Shown here: piece by piece, positions 32,501-42,856 of the stretch
Position numbering within the stretch: position 1 is the stretch's first letter
Layout of the letters: the number at the start of each line of letters is the position of its first letter
Source of the DNA: Obelidium mucronatum
Taxonomy: Eukaryota; Chytridiomycota; Chytridiomycetes; Chytridiales; Chytriomycetaceae
Direction: 5' to 3'
Assembly: GCA_025765595.1 (NCBI GenBank)
Contig: JAIVFH010000002.1
Coordinates: forward strand, 496,001-560,000
Length of the DNA stretch: 64,000 nt
Position numbers and translations under genes: made by a program
The notes under the pieces: model-generated
The model's input: the letters and a program-made list of their open reading frames with translations, nothing else
Told to the model about the DNA's origin: nothing
The model's database searches: none

Positions 32501-33687
32501 AAAAGGATGACGCCATCAAGAAGCTGAAGCAGCGAACAGACGAACTCACGCAGACTCAAACAAATCTGGCAAAAACAATTGCCGGTTTAGAAAAAGACAA
32601 GGAAAATCTAAGCAAAAACATTTCGTCGCAAACTTACAAAATTGGGGATCTCGAAAGCCGCTTGCAACAACAGCAAAATGACTTTTCTGAAACACGAAAA
32701 GCTGATGCTAAGAATATCGACAGCCTCAATGAAGCTATTGTCGCCTTGAAGACAGAAAACTTCACCATGGCCACCAAAGTGAAGGACGTTCAAAGTGAGC
32801 ATCGGGCCATGGAAAAGCGAGGTGCTTTAATTGTAAGTGGGATATTTTGCTTCACTTTCAGCTAATAGATGAGAACTGCAGATCAAGGACCTTCAAAAAC
32901 AAATTATCAAGGAAAGGAAGAGACAGGGGTCTCCGGAGCAGAGCCAAAATGACAGTATGGACAGCCTGGGTAAGCTGAAATCCTGAAAGAACAAATACTG
33001 ACGGCCATCCAGCTACTCACAGCAGACAACCTTCTGAGTCGCAAGTTCGAAAGCCCACAAAATCCCATTCTCACAATGAAAATGCAGCGCCGGGCGGAGT
33101 TGGTATTCCCAAGGTGGAAAGAGTAAGTTCCCAAATTGTATTCAAGGAGTGATAACCTTATGGAACTGAACAGCTCACAACGGAGCTTCTACAGTTGGCA
33201 AAAGAGAACGAAACTCTTAATAAGAGGTCCAAGAATGCAGAAGAGGAAGTTGCGTCGATTTACATTGCCAAAAATACTGTTTTTTCTGACTAAAAATGCT
33301 ATGTAGATCCGAACACTCCACGACCGACTGGCTAAACAAACCGAAGAACTTGAATTAAAGTCAAAAGCGGTCCAGCAGTATATGCTGAGAGAATATTCAA
33401 CACAACTGCAACCCGACGAAGCGAAGAAAAGCGGATTCTCGATGGATATACTCACAAATTCATCAGCCATGCACAAGATGAATCCAGTATTGCTCTCTCA
33501 AGTGAATGTAAAAATGCAGAAGCTACTAGAGGTGTGCATGTTCGTTTCCATTGCCGGTTTTGGATTAACAAATTGAAAATGCCAGGAACTAACGTCTAAA
33601 CTGATGGGACTCGAAGAGGAGAACCGAGTCCTGAAGCGGGCAGACCAAACTGCAGCTAACACCGTTCTTAAATCATCAACGGTTTGA
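29549..33687 (+). CDS. CCDC186-like long coiled-coil (golgin-type) protein
   Basis: Eight exons (29549-29585, 29649-30719, 30776-32832, 32882-32969, 33013-33122, 33174-33248, 33307-33531, 33586-33687), about 1254 aa. Nearly the whole length is Lys/Glu/Gln-rich heptad coiled coil, interrupted by a Pro/Thr linker near residue 190. The C-terminal end, EELELKSKAVQQYMLREYST then LLSQVNVKMQKLLEELTSKL and EENRVLKR, matches the conserved end of animal CCDC186 (QSYILRE, then KLQ..LE....N..L). CCDC186 works with Rab2 in dense-core-vesicle and Golgi trafficking. A Golgi-tether role here is inferred. Intron 4 is only 43 nt. Confidence 0.75.
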
Positions 33688-33727
33688 GTAGGTTTTTCTT
33701 GGGTTGCAATAAAGTCTCTATAAAAGT

Positions 33728-34549
33728 ATGACATCCAAACCAAGCGATGCAGAAGTCCTGGCTTCCCTAGAACACCGAATCGACTACATCTCTTCCATAA
33801 CAACCGATGGCGCATTGCTTCGGCCTGGTCTTGAGTCTATACAACAGTCGGTTGCATCTGTGAAGTCTAAATTGGCCCAACTCGTTGCCGAGAGGTAGTT
33901 GCTCTTATGTCAACCAGCTGAACTAACAAGAATGTGTTTTCTAAGGCGGGTTCTTGGAGACTTCCTGCAGAAGTGTGAGTTCTTGGCTCATCCTTTAAAA
34001 TGGTTTAACCAACGCTACAGACGCCCAACTCAAGGAAATCATAAGCAACCACACAAATACAACAGAACAAAACTCATCTTCAGCTCTTGATTTGGACATG
34101 GGACTGGGTCTGGACCCAGCCTCGAAGAAGGAAATAGTATTGGCAGCAGAGGAGGAGATTATGGTTTTGTCTGAACAGCTTCGAGAGATTGATGCGCTAA
34201 AGGGAGAGATTGATTCTCAAGCAATGAATGGTGAGTAACTGCTTGTTACAGGTCTTTCATCTGAATTTTGATTTGAATGGTCATCAAACAGGTCTTGACC
34301 AACGCGTGGCAGCACTTTCTCCAATAGAATTCACCCAAATCGCGCAATCACAAGCATCTGCCGCTCTGAAGGAGGAGTTTATGACAGTTTTAGATGACTA
34401 CAACGAATATGTAAGTGATGATTATGATTTTTCTTGAGTTCTAAAACATTGAATGAATAACACAGATTGAAACCCTGTCGCAAGTTTTTTTGTATTATGA
34501 TTCGCTACTAAATGCCATTTCTGCGAAACTGGATGCCGAAGGATTGTAG
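33728..34549 (+). CDS. DCTN3: dynactin subunit 3 (p24/p22)
   Basis: Five exons (33728-33894, 33946-33974, 34021-34230, 34292-34410, 34466-34549), about 202 aa, the family length. All-helical. The alignment-bearing blocks are LEHRIDYISS, VLGDFLQKYAQLKEIISNH, the ILAAEEEI-like EIVLAAEEEIMVLSEQLREI, and the end FMTVLDDYNEYIETLSQVFL YYDSLLNAI. p24 is in the dynactin shoulder that links p150Glued to the Arp1 filament. Exon 2 is a 29-nt micro-exon. The ATG is 40 bp past the CCDC186-like stop on the same strand. Confidence 0.85.
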
Positions 34550-34674
34550 AATAAATATCATGCTTGTTTTACTTTTTACTGTCTGGCCAATGCGTTGGTA
34601 TTTGACTCGTGTTTTCCTTTGTGTGTCTGTCTTTCTCTTTCTTTCCATTGTTGGAACTTTGTATTGTCAAAATT

Positions 34675-35675
34675 ATGAAGGACTTGTCAGGAGTTGCGAA
34701 AGAGATTACCGCCATCTCTGTTGGCGGAGGTCCGACCAACTGGGCTATTCTAGGTTCGCGCTTTTGAGTTGTCTCTCGCAACCAATATTTTGGGCGGCTC
34801 CGACACGTGCAAACTGATATACTATTCCATGTTTTGTAGCCGAAGACAGTGCAACGAAATCCATCCAAATCATCGAAAAGGGTGGGAACGGTCTACCAGA
34901 GCTGCGAAAAGCTATTCAAAAGACTAAATCAAGTGCAGCCATATCTGGTGCAGCCATGGTTGGGTTCATGTTCCACAACAACATGCCGCTGAAAATTCGG
35001 TTGATGGACACCAAGTCCTCCATTGCATTGGCAAAACACCATGACGTAAAAGTGCTTTTGAAGCACCACGTAGCCGTTGTGGACGTCAAGGACGTGGAGA
35101 AAGATCTGATGGAAGCTGCTGTTGAAAACGCAGTTTCCAATCTAACGCCAGTTCCATCCCCAGTTGGACAAAGCCCCGTTGACGAGCTAGAACTTGAAGT
35201 AGAGTTAAATCGCGCGTTTGAAGAGCAATTGAAGGTTGTGGAAACTTTGAAGCGAGGTGCGGCGGAGAAGTTGAACAGATTCTCACAAGGAATCGCGCAA
35301 GAACAAAAAGAGGCTTTGGCCTTGCAACTTAAATCACGCGAGAAAACGGATGAATGGAAAAAGGTCTTGTTGGCCAAAACCGGGGGTCCAATGTTTGAAG
35401 GCTGGTTGGCGTTTAGACCATCTGCGACATCGGCGTGGAAAGCCAAATGGGCTGTCGTCGATTCCAAGAGACTGGATCTTTACCGAGATGAAACCAAGTC
35501 AACGAAACCCACCGTTATCTCTTTGGTGGCATCTCGCTTGACTGTTTGTCACGATGATGGTGCCATTCCTAACAGCTTCCAACTGAACACAGCACCAGTT
35601 CCAGGAGCGATGTTTTACACAGAATCTAGGGACCTACTTTTTAGAATCAATGCCATTGTTGAGCTGAGTGCGTGA
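34675..35675 (+). CDS. ADF-H-like plus PH-domain protein
   Basis: Two exons (34675-34753 and 34840-35675), about 304 aa. Residues 1-135 look like a divergent ADF-H (coactosin/drebrin) fold: TNWAIL at strand 2, MVGFMFHNNMPLKIRLMDTK, and HHDVKVLLKHHVAVVDVKDV matching the ADF-H strand-helix-strand end. A coiled coil of about 65 residues (LELEVELNRAFEEQLKVVET) follows. A C-terminal PH domain then reads FEGWLAFRPSATSAWKAKWA VVDSKRLDLYRDE. The combination suggests an actin- and phosphoinositide-linked adaptor. The PH call is firmer than the ADF-H call. Confidence 0.65.
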
Positions 35676-35697
35676 TGGGAGTCAAAGTAAATATTTT

Positions 35698-35707
35698 GAC
35701 TCTTCAC
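35698..35707 (+). repeat. left terminal direct repeat of the Crypton
   Basis: GACTCTTCAC, repeated at 39340-39349. A partial inverse copy is at 35748-35756. Likely the crossover or boundary site. Confidence 0.6.
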
Positions 35708-35883
35708 CAAAAAAAAATTTTTTCCCTTTCTTTGTGAAGACGTGTCCGTGAAGAGTACGTAAATATTCAAAATAATAATAGGCCAGCCCAAATTTATTTA
35801 AGATATAATTGACCTCTTCACCCCCTGCCATCTCCCATCGTTTCAGGCGCAAAAGTCTTCGAAAACCATCCCAAAAACTGCCA

Positions 35884-38800
35884 ATGCTCTCGGCCACAAG
35901 GAATCCACACGGCACCAACGTCGCAGTAATTGCTCGCTCTTCCGGCACTGCTATGAATCCTGCAGCAGCGGTGCTTCAGACATCCCCGGAGCAAGTGCAA
36001 CCCCGTAGACGAGGCCGCCCGTCAAATTCTCAAAGATTTGGGAATTCTCCGGGTTTTACTTCAGTGTCAACAAGTTCATCAAGAAAGCGGAAGAGAACCA
36101 CCAGTGACGTCAACACTCACAGTCTCGGACATGGACAAAATACAAGTTCTTCCAACAATGAAATCGCCAACGCCGAAAGCAACCCTGGGGAATATGTCCC
36201 GCCGCTTATTGAGGAGGAGGAAGAAAATGAATCAGACGGTGAAGACGAATATGGCGACGATGAAGTAGCAGCGAGACTTCACTTCAATGAGCAACTAGCG
36301 CTTCGAGAGCAATCTGACTGGGCCCACAATCAACAAAAGGGAACCAAGATTTATTTGGAACATCAAAAGGAATATAAGGTAATCAGTTTGTGTGTATTGG
36401 AAGTTCTAAGTTTCTAACGGCATATGAATATTTTCACAATTTCAGACTTGGTGCCATGAACAACAATATCAAGATGAATATGTGAATGAAAATCGATTGC
36501 TTGTATTTCTCAAGACCATTCAAAACCGTGGCCTCAAAACCCGTGGCCGAAAGTCTGTGAATTCTTTTCAACGACGGACAACCAGAAGTATAGCAGGCAA
36601 GATCACAACAATAGAACGACGAGATAAAAATGGAAAAGTGATATACCGCCATCCTGATTACGATGCAATTGTCAACGGTAGATCGGATCGAACATTGAGC
36701 CATCATTCAATCAAGGTGGTTGTTAATGCTCTTGTTCATCTTTATTTTTGGCAAACCACAGACATGGTATTATTGAATTATTATTATTTATTACATTATT
36801 TTTATTATTTTTACACCAACATTTAATTAATTGATTGAATCAGCCAAAAAATCCACATCCGTATCCCCGAGGCCCCACAATAAGCAGTTTTTTGAAAGAA
36901 CACAAGCAGAATTACTCCAGAAACAAAGCCGCAAGATTGGATGATGCTGGACTCGAAGACATTACGATGAGAGTGGGCAAAAAAGATTGGGAGAAGTTGA
37001 CGTTGGGACTCCTGGCCCAAAAGAAGTTCACTGAGCTTGCAACGCTCCACGTTGACAAACAAGCCGTTGCAAGACATCAGCTGGCTCGTGATTGGCACTG
37101 GAAGGACGCATTTTTGTACACTCTGGAACGGGAAAGCGTCACTGGAGGAGATGTAGTGATTTTAGTTGGTCGCACAAACGAATCCAAAACAAACCACTTC
37201 CAAAGAGCGGAGCATTTCGCCTTTTTTCGTCATAGAGATGTAATGAGCTGTGCATGGGGTTGGATTGTTGAATTACAGGTTTGTTTTACTATTTTAAACT
37301 CCAAAATTGAACTTACACTCCATTAAGGCTCGTGGAATGTATTCGGAAATAGCGGGAAATACATGGCAAGAGCCGGAGGTGTCGAAACGAGAATTATTCT
37401 ACAAAGAAAAAGTGTTGGGGAATCCGACTTACAGCAAAATGTACAAGACACTGGATGAACTTATGAAAACCAGCGGTATTATATCAAAAGTAATTCAATA
37501 CAAATATTTATGTCGAATTTCGCATGCTTATAATTTAAAATTAATTGCTCTTTATTTTAGAAAAAAGCGCATCTCAGCCGAGTCAGCGGAAATATGCTGA
37601 TGCTGAATCGTTCTGTGGATCCAGGAGCTATGAGCCTTGCAGCGCGCAACAAACTGGACTCGCAGCTAACATGCTACCAGTTTAGTTTTTCGTGCCCTGC
37701 ATCACGGGTGCTTGCCAACTGGGAAAAGGAATCAGGTAAAAGCAACATGAATGAAGCACCACTCAAACATAAAAAATAGGGACATATAACTGTCTGCGGG
37801 AACTCACAAAAGTTCCGGAGGAGCTGCTAAAATTGGTCTTTGATTTTCTCGATCGAGAAGAAGAAAAAGTGAAAGAAAACATCGAAACTGGACACTATGA
37901 ACAATGCTTTGGCAGCGAAACAGCAATATCAGAGCTCGACTACATAAAGGTTATGAGGCATCAGCAATCGATGCTGTTTCAGGACATGGCAGAAAAGATG
38001 GACAATGTGAGTTACTTGTTTATTGGTTATATGAATAGTATTGATCAAAATCAGGCTGAATACATGTCTGCTGTTGGAGAAAACGATACGTTCTTGAATT
38101 GCTTCTTGTTTGATAATGATGCGTTCAGGGCCTACCGTGAGAGTGCCAGACAAGCTAGAGCATCATTTGGGATCAATGACAGTCATCACGCACAAATCGA
38201 AAGAGCGGTCCCGCTTGTGGCGACAGCAATTCGGCAATCCCAGCATGAAGGAGTCCAGCAGCGTACTGCAATCATGGAGGGTATTTTGGATGCCAACGAA
38301 AAGTTGGACAGTCTGAGCGTAGAAGTCCGAAGCAACAATGCGGCAATCATGAGACTGGACTGTCACATGGCGGAAGTTTCGCAGGAGCAGCGATTAATTC
38401 GAGATGAATACTTGGTAAAGTTCTGTTCTTCCTTTATTTGTTCTTCCTTTATTTGAAATGCGACTTTTAATGCATTTCTTCTATAGCGGGTGCAAGCTCT
38501 TACTACAAGTTCCCACGCCAGCAGCTTCATGGCTCAAGCGGCTGCATCGATGAACCACGCTGTTGCTTTGAATCAAACAGCTATTTTTGTAGGTTCAATG
38601 GTGGATCGAACCCCTGAGCAAACAGCAGAAATCTTTGAGCGTGTAACTCCACCTTCGACAGTCTATCCGCTGGCTCCTACAATGGCCCCACTGCCAACAG
38701 CCCCACTGCCAACGGCGGCTCTACGACCAACGGGCTCCGTGTTGCCAAACGAACGCAGTCCAGCAGCGCCCATGGCTATGGCTCCTCCCACTGCTGGCGC

Positions 38801-39227
38801 TCCCACTGCTGGCGCTCCCGCTGCTGCCGCTCCCGCTGCTGCCGCTCCCTCTGCTGCTGCGATTGACGGCGATCCAAATATCTACCACTTCTTCAAACTG
38901 ACGAAGGGCAACGAAATATCTCAATGTTTCCACGAATTCGAAACCGGAATCTGTGGGAAGCCATCAGTCATCAGCGTTGAAAAGGAGCATGGGGTAAAAT
39001 GGCGGCAGTGGATGGAAGGTGGGAAACGGATCAATAGGAAGACAAAAGTGTATACAACAAGACTCACCATATACAACTACATCAAGAAAGCGTCGAAAGA
39101 TACTGGGTGTAGCGATTTGGTGAGTGTTGCGGAGCTGCAGAAAGAGTTGGATGCGTTTGTGAAGGAAAATTCGAAGAGAGGCATTGATTCATTTTCTATG
39201 AGCCTCAAAGAAAGAATGAAAGGTTAA
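35884..39227 (+). CDS. Crypton tyrosine recombinase with GCR1_C-type C-terminus
   Basis: Seven exons (35884-36378, 36446-36715, 36844-37278, 37328-37489, 37561-37735, 37780-38414, 38487-39227), about 970 aa. An in-frame 48-nt GTGAGT...CAG segment at 38007-38054 may also be an intron. The N-terminus is basic/acidic and disordered with an AT-hook-like PRRRGRPSN. The recombinase core shows RTNESKTNHFQRAEHFAFFR HRD (second catalytic region), KKAHLSRVSGNMLML (HxxR) and LDSQLTCYQFSFS (nucleophile Tyr). A coiled linker and an Ala/Pro repeat tract precede the GCR1_C-like domain, ISQCFHEFETGICG then GVKWRQWMEGGKRINRKTKV. It likely excises and integrates the element through a 3'-phosphotyrosine intermediate. 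Confidence 0.8.
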
Positions 39228-39339
39228 TAAAGTAAATGTTTATTCTTGACAATTGCATTGCCATCGTTCACGTAGTTTCACAGTTGGACGTTTCGGAATG
39301 TTTCGGAATGAGATGGAATTGTCGAAATTAAATTTTTTC

Positions 39340-39349
39340 GACTCTTCAC
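39340..39349 (+). repeat. right terminal direct repeat of the Crypton
   Basis: GACTCTTCAC, the match to 35698-35707. A 7-bp-arm inverted repeat TGTTACG/CGTAACA (39361-39384) lies just outside. Confidence 0.6.
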
Positions 39350-40239
39350 GAAGCACCCGGTGTTACGTCTTGTGAGTCGTAACATCCATATACAGAACAT
39401 ATAAATATCTATAAAGTTGCAATAATTCTGAAGTATGCCATGGCACCCGAGAGCTCTTGGCTCTCATAAACCCCATGGTGCATTTATAACCCAGAGCAAC
39501 AATATCAAAACGCCCAGGCACAGCAGCGGCACCTTTCAGGGCCGACGACTGCGCAAGCCCTCTTGCAGAACAGTCGGCAGTAGCGTCGCTGCACATTCTC
39601 TCCCATATCTATCCAATCATTCATGTATCTTTTCGCTTCGGTCTTATGGAGTTTCTGTTGAAATGAAGACTCTTCCGTTTGGCATTTAATTTTCGGGGAT
39701 CAGCCTTATTTTATGGTGTGGCCAACCCAAACAAGGAGTGTCATTTCAAAACAATTTCTGGAGTCGTGGCTATTTTGGATTCGATCCAGTTTGTCTTTCA
39801 CAAAGTCATTCTCCGCCGCAAAGCGTTTTTGAGCTCGTTTTAGTTCGATATTCATTCGCTGCATCGGCATGAAATACATTGATGGCTACCTGGCCATTTG
39901 CTACACGCAGTTTCGTCATGAAAAAGGCTGGAGATTTTTGGAAGCGTGGCGGCTCTTTTTTTCACTTGCTTCGCCTGTTCGAAAATTTTTAATCAACCGA
40001 ATCTCGCAAACATGGCCGTAAAACATCAGATAAATGGCGGCATAATTAAAATTATGAAAGGAACGAGGCAATCTAGCCATGGGCTACCTTAAAGTTGTCG
40101 GGAATCGGTCTGGAAGTAGCCGCGTCTTGAATTTGAACGACAAAGAGTGGAGATGCTCTAAAATTACGACCGCCTTTTTTTTCACAAGCCGGACTCAACA
40201 AAAGAATCAAAGCACGATTATTTTCAGACACAACGAATC
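39350..40239. other. 0.9-kb region without a confident gene
   Basis: There is a short inverted repeat at 39361-39384. On the + strand near 39480-39570 a Gln-rich open piece (PEQQYQNAQAQQRHL) is out of frame with any start. On the minus strand about 39715-39870 an ATG opens roughly 50 codons (MPMQRMNIELKRAQKRFAAE) ending at TAA. Both may be gene relics. The right end is the promoter of the membrane protein at 40240. Nothing else is seen. Confidence 0.4.
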
Positions 40240-40755
40240 ATGCAAAAAATCAACAGCAACGACGAATGGTTATCCGCCTCTGAGAAGGTGCAACCCAGCG
40301 AAGATGGCGCCGTCGCCACCCCAGCATCCAAGTGGCCACAACAGAGAAAAAAGGTGTGGATCATCTCGATCCTTGCCTTTGTTGCCGCCATTGTCGGTGT
40401 AATCGTCATAGTTGCTACCGTCAACAAGCAGACCACTCCTTCTGCTGAAGTCTCTTCCGTTGTTTTGGCTGCTGATCCTGGTATGTTTATTTATGATTAT
40501 GCCAACCCTTCTTTTGGGTATTTCTTCATTTTTTGTGAACATCCTTGGCGCTGCATTTCACCAACACACACCGCATTTTAAGGTTGGCCTTGGAGCCAGG
40601 CTTGGGCTGAGTTTCTCAACCCATCCAAGAAACAGGACAACAGTATCACAATTAACCCATTTGACAACCCTGGCTTTGCCCAACAACTTCAATCAAGCAT
40701 CAAGAAGGAGATTGATGGCAGTGGTATTCCTACTGGTGCTGTTATCGATTATTAA
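40240..40755 (+). CDS. truncated tandem paralog of the membrane-anchored CAP protein
   Basis: Two exons (40240-40480, 40583-40755), about 137 aa. Exon 1 is almost the same as the neighbour's: MQKINSNDEWLSASEK, ASKWPQQRKKVWIISILAFV AAIVGVIVIVATVNKQ, one type II membrane segment near residues 38-60. Exon 2 has the WAEF...NPFDNPGFAQQLQ block related to WGDWAK...DPFDPEFAKKLQ, then stops after IPTGAVIDY. The Thr-rich stalk and the CAP domain are missing. It could be a decaying duplicate or a short regulatory or decoy form. Confidence 0.65.
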
Positions 40756-41184
40756 TGCAGGCCAAGTTGGCGTCCTCCCGATTGCGCCTACCATTGTTGC
40801 CACCACCACCCAACGTGGTCCCAGTATCTTTTTTGGAAAAGAATAATTGGGATAATAAAAGGTGTTTACACAGCACTGAGTCCACACAACCAAAAAAAGG
40901 CTTTATGAAACAAACGTTGGGGAATAGAGGAATGTTATTATCATACATATTTTAATTATTCTAGTATGGGTGAATTTTTGGTAATCAAATCTACTGGAGC
41001 GGCTTTGATAATTATTACTGCCAGAAAATAAAGCTTGTGAAGAAGTCACCATCAGCGCTTCAAGGAGGCGAATCCCACTTGAACCAGCAACTCTTTTGCG
41101 AGAAGAATAATAATGACTGGTGAAGAATTCACAAGCCACAGGAACCGAAAACATCAATTCCGATGAATTTTTCCTTCCAAAAAA

Positions 41185-42707
41185 ATGCAGAAAATCAGCA
41201 ACACGAACGACGAATGGTTGTCCGCCAGTGAGAAAGCCCCGCTCTGCGAGGACGGCGCGATCACTGCCCCCGCCTCCAAGTGGCCACAGCAGAGAAAAAA
41301 GGTGTGGATCGTCTCGATCCTTGCCTTTGTTGCTGCAGTTGTCGGTGCAAGCGTTATCGTCGCCACTGTCAACAAGCAGAACACTCCTTCAGCTGGCGTC
41401 TCTTCCGTTGTTTTGGCTGCTAACTCCGGTAAGTTGAAAGATGCGAGATGTGGTCTGCGCAATGCAGCAGCAAATTGCGTGTTTTTCTTTTCTCTGAACT
41501 TACTCGGCGCTCTCCATTTTACCCCCCCCCCCCCCCCCCCCCCCCCCAACCAGCCTCAGCTGACACAACCTCTGCGAATTCATGGGGAGACTGGGCCAAA
41601 TCATTGTCTGACTCCATCACTTCCCAACTGTTTGGCCCAAAGAGCAGCACGAATACACCAGACCCGTTTGACCCCGAGTTCGCCAAGAAGCTTCAAGAAG
41701 AAATCAACAAAGCGGTCGGAAGCAGCAACATTCCTTCTGGTGGAAACAATGGCAATAACGGCAACGGTGGCAACGGAGGACTTGTTATTAATTTGAACGG
41801 TGTCCCGATTTTCCAAGGTTCTGGTGCCGACGCCGGAAACGGAAACGCGGTTGTTCCTGTGGTTGAGTCTTCATCGACATCTGCCTCTTCAAGCAGCACT
41901 TCTAGCACCACTCAGGTTGAAGTCACTAGTGCCAGCACTTCTGCCACAACTGATGCTTCTTCTGCTACCACCACCGCGACTGCCACTACTGCTACTGCGA
42001 CAACCGCTGCCACTTCGACTACCAATGCTGCTGTTGCTACCACCACTGCTGCTTCCAGTGCTGCTACTTCAACGACCACTGCTGCCACCACCGTAACTAC
42101 TACCGCCGCAGCTACAACTACCACCACTACTGCCCCAGCCCCACAAGGCAAGATCCCTGACTGCACTAAAATCAAGGCAATTGGAGACGATTTCATCAAG
42201 ACTGGCAAGTCGACTCAAGACGTTGTCGCTTTGACCAACCAAATCCGTACCTACGTTAGTGGAGTGATTGGGTTCAACATTCCATCCATTTCTTGGAGCG
42301 ATGCTCTTGCGCAAGGAGCTGCCATCCACTTGAAAGCCACCCTCAATGCCCCCAATTGCGACTTGACTCACGATGCGACTCCAACTGCCGCGTTCTCCAA
42401 GCCTGTGGGTCAAAACTTGTACATGCAAGTGGGTCGTAGTTCTGCTGAAAACGACAACTTTTTGTATGCCGTCAACAACTGGGTCCGGGAATGTGAAGCT
42501 TATAACGCTAGAAAGCCAGGCGTGAACACTTTCGGCTCTTGGGGTCACTATTCTCAAGTTTTGGCTCCAGAATCTACTCAGATCGGTTGCGCTAGTGCGA
42601 CTTGCACTAATGGAAAGGGGAACGGATGGATTGTGACTGCTTGTGATTACTTCAACCCAGGTAACAATGGAGACTCTGACACCATCAAGATCGGAAACGG
42701 GTACTAA
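41185..42707 (+). CDS. membrane-anchored Thr/Ser-rich CAP (SCP/PR-1-like) protein
   Basis: Two exons (41185-41428, 41554-42707), about 465 aa. A short cytosolic N-terminus and one hydrophobic segment, VWIVSILAFVAAVVGASVIV, act as a type II anchor. An Asn/Gly-rich region and a ~110-residue Ser/Thr/Ala stalk follow, then a C-terminal CAP domain from about residue 320. Its motifs are IRTYVSGVIGFNIPSISWSD ALAQGA, NCDLTHDATPTAAFSKPVGQ NLYM, FGSWGHYSQVLAPESTQIGC and WIVTACDYFNPGN. The CAP His and Glu positions look retained. Yeast Pry proteins of this family bind sterols and fatty acids. Here display on or release from the cell surface is inferred. Confidence 0.85.
41522..41547 (+). repeat. 26-nt poly-C in the CAP-gene intron
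   Basis: An uninterrupted C run six bases before the AACCAG acceptor of intron 41429-41553. It occupies the polypyrimidine-tract position, and the short paralog at 40240 lacks it. Confidence 0.9.
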
Positions 42708-42856
42708 GCTGGAAGAAGTAAAAGCGAGTTGGAGAGAGAGAAAAAAACAAAGGGGGAAGTTTCTGGGTCCATAAAAACACGCATTCTTATCCGTTTTTCT
42801 CTCTTTTTGGCTCCCTTCTTTTGGCCAAACCAACCCGCCCAAAACCGAGTTGAAAA

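Larger units (their letters stand above)
35698..39349 (+). mobile_element. Crypton-like tyrosine-recombinase DNA transposon, ~3.65 kb
   Basis: The element encodes one long multi-exon protein with a Crypton tyrosine recombinase and a GCR1_C-like DNA-binding domain, the defining fungal Crypton arrangement. Both flanks carry the same 10-mer GACTCTTCAC (35698-35707 and 39340-39349), preceded by T-rich sequence on both sides. At the left end the inverse word GTGAAGAGT lies at 35748-35756, so ACTCTTCAC and GTGAAGAGT form an inverted pair about 40 bp apart, as in a recombinase half-site pair. There are no terminal inverted repeats of the DDE type. It is inserted between the ADF-H/PH gene and a gene-poor region. 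No internal stop is seen, so it may be recently active. Confidence 0.75.

Noticed and set aside
33727..33737. CCDC186-like and DCTN3 as one gene
   Set aside because: A clear TGA at 33685-33687 ends the first and a family-correct ATG begins the second; they are separate, though closely spaced.
38007..38054. In-frame 48-nt GTGAGT...CAG segment in the Crypton gene
   Set aside because: Coding with or without it. The donor is good and the segment is probably an intron, but sequence alone cannot decide, so it was not called.
39361..39384. Inverted repeat TGTTACG/CGTAACA as a transposon end
   Set aside because: It lies outside the GACTCTTCAC repeat and has no partner at the left end; could be a terminator-like hairpin or chance.
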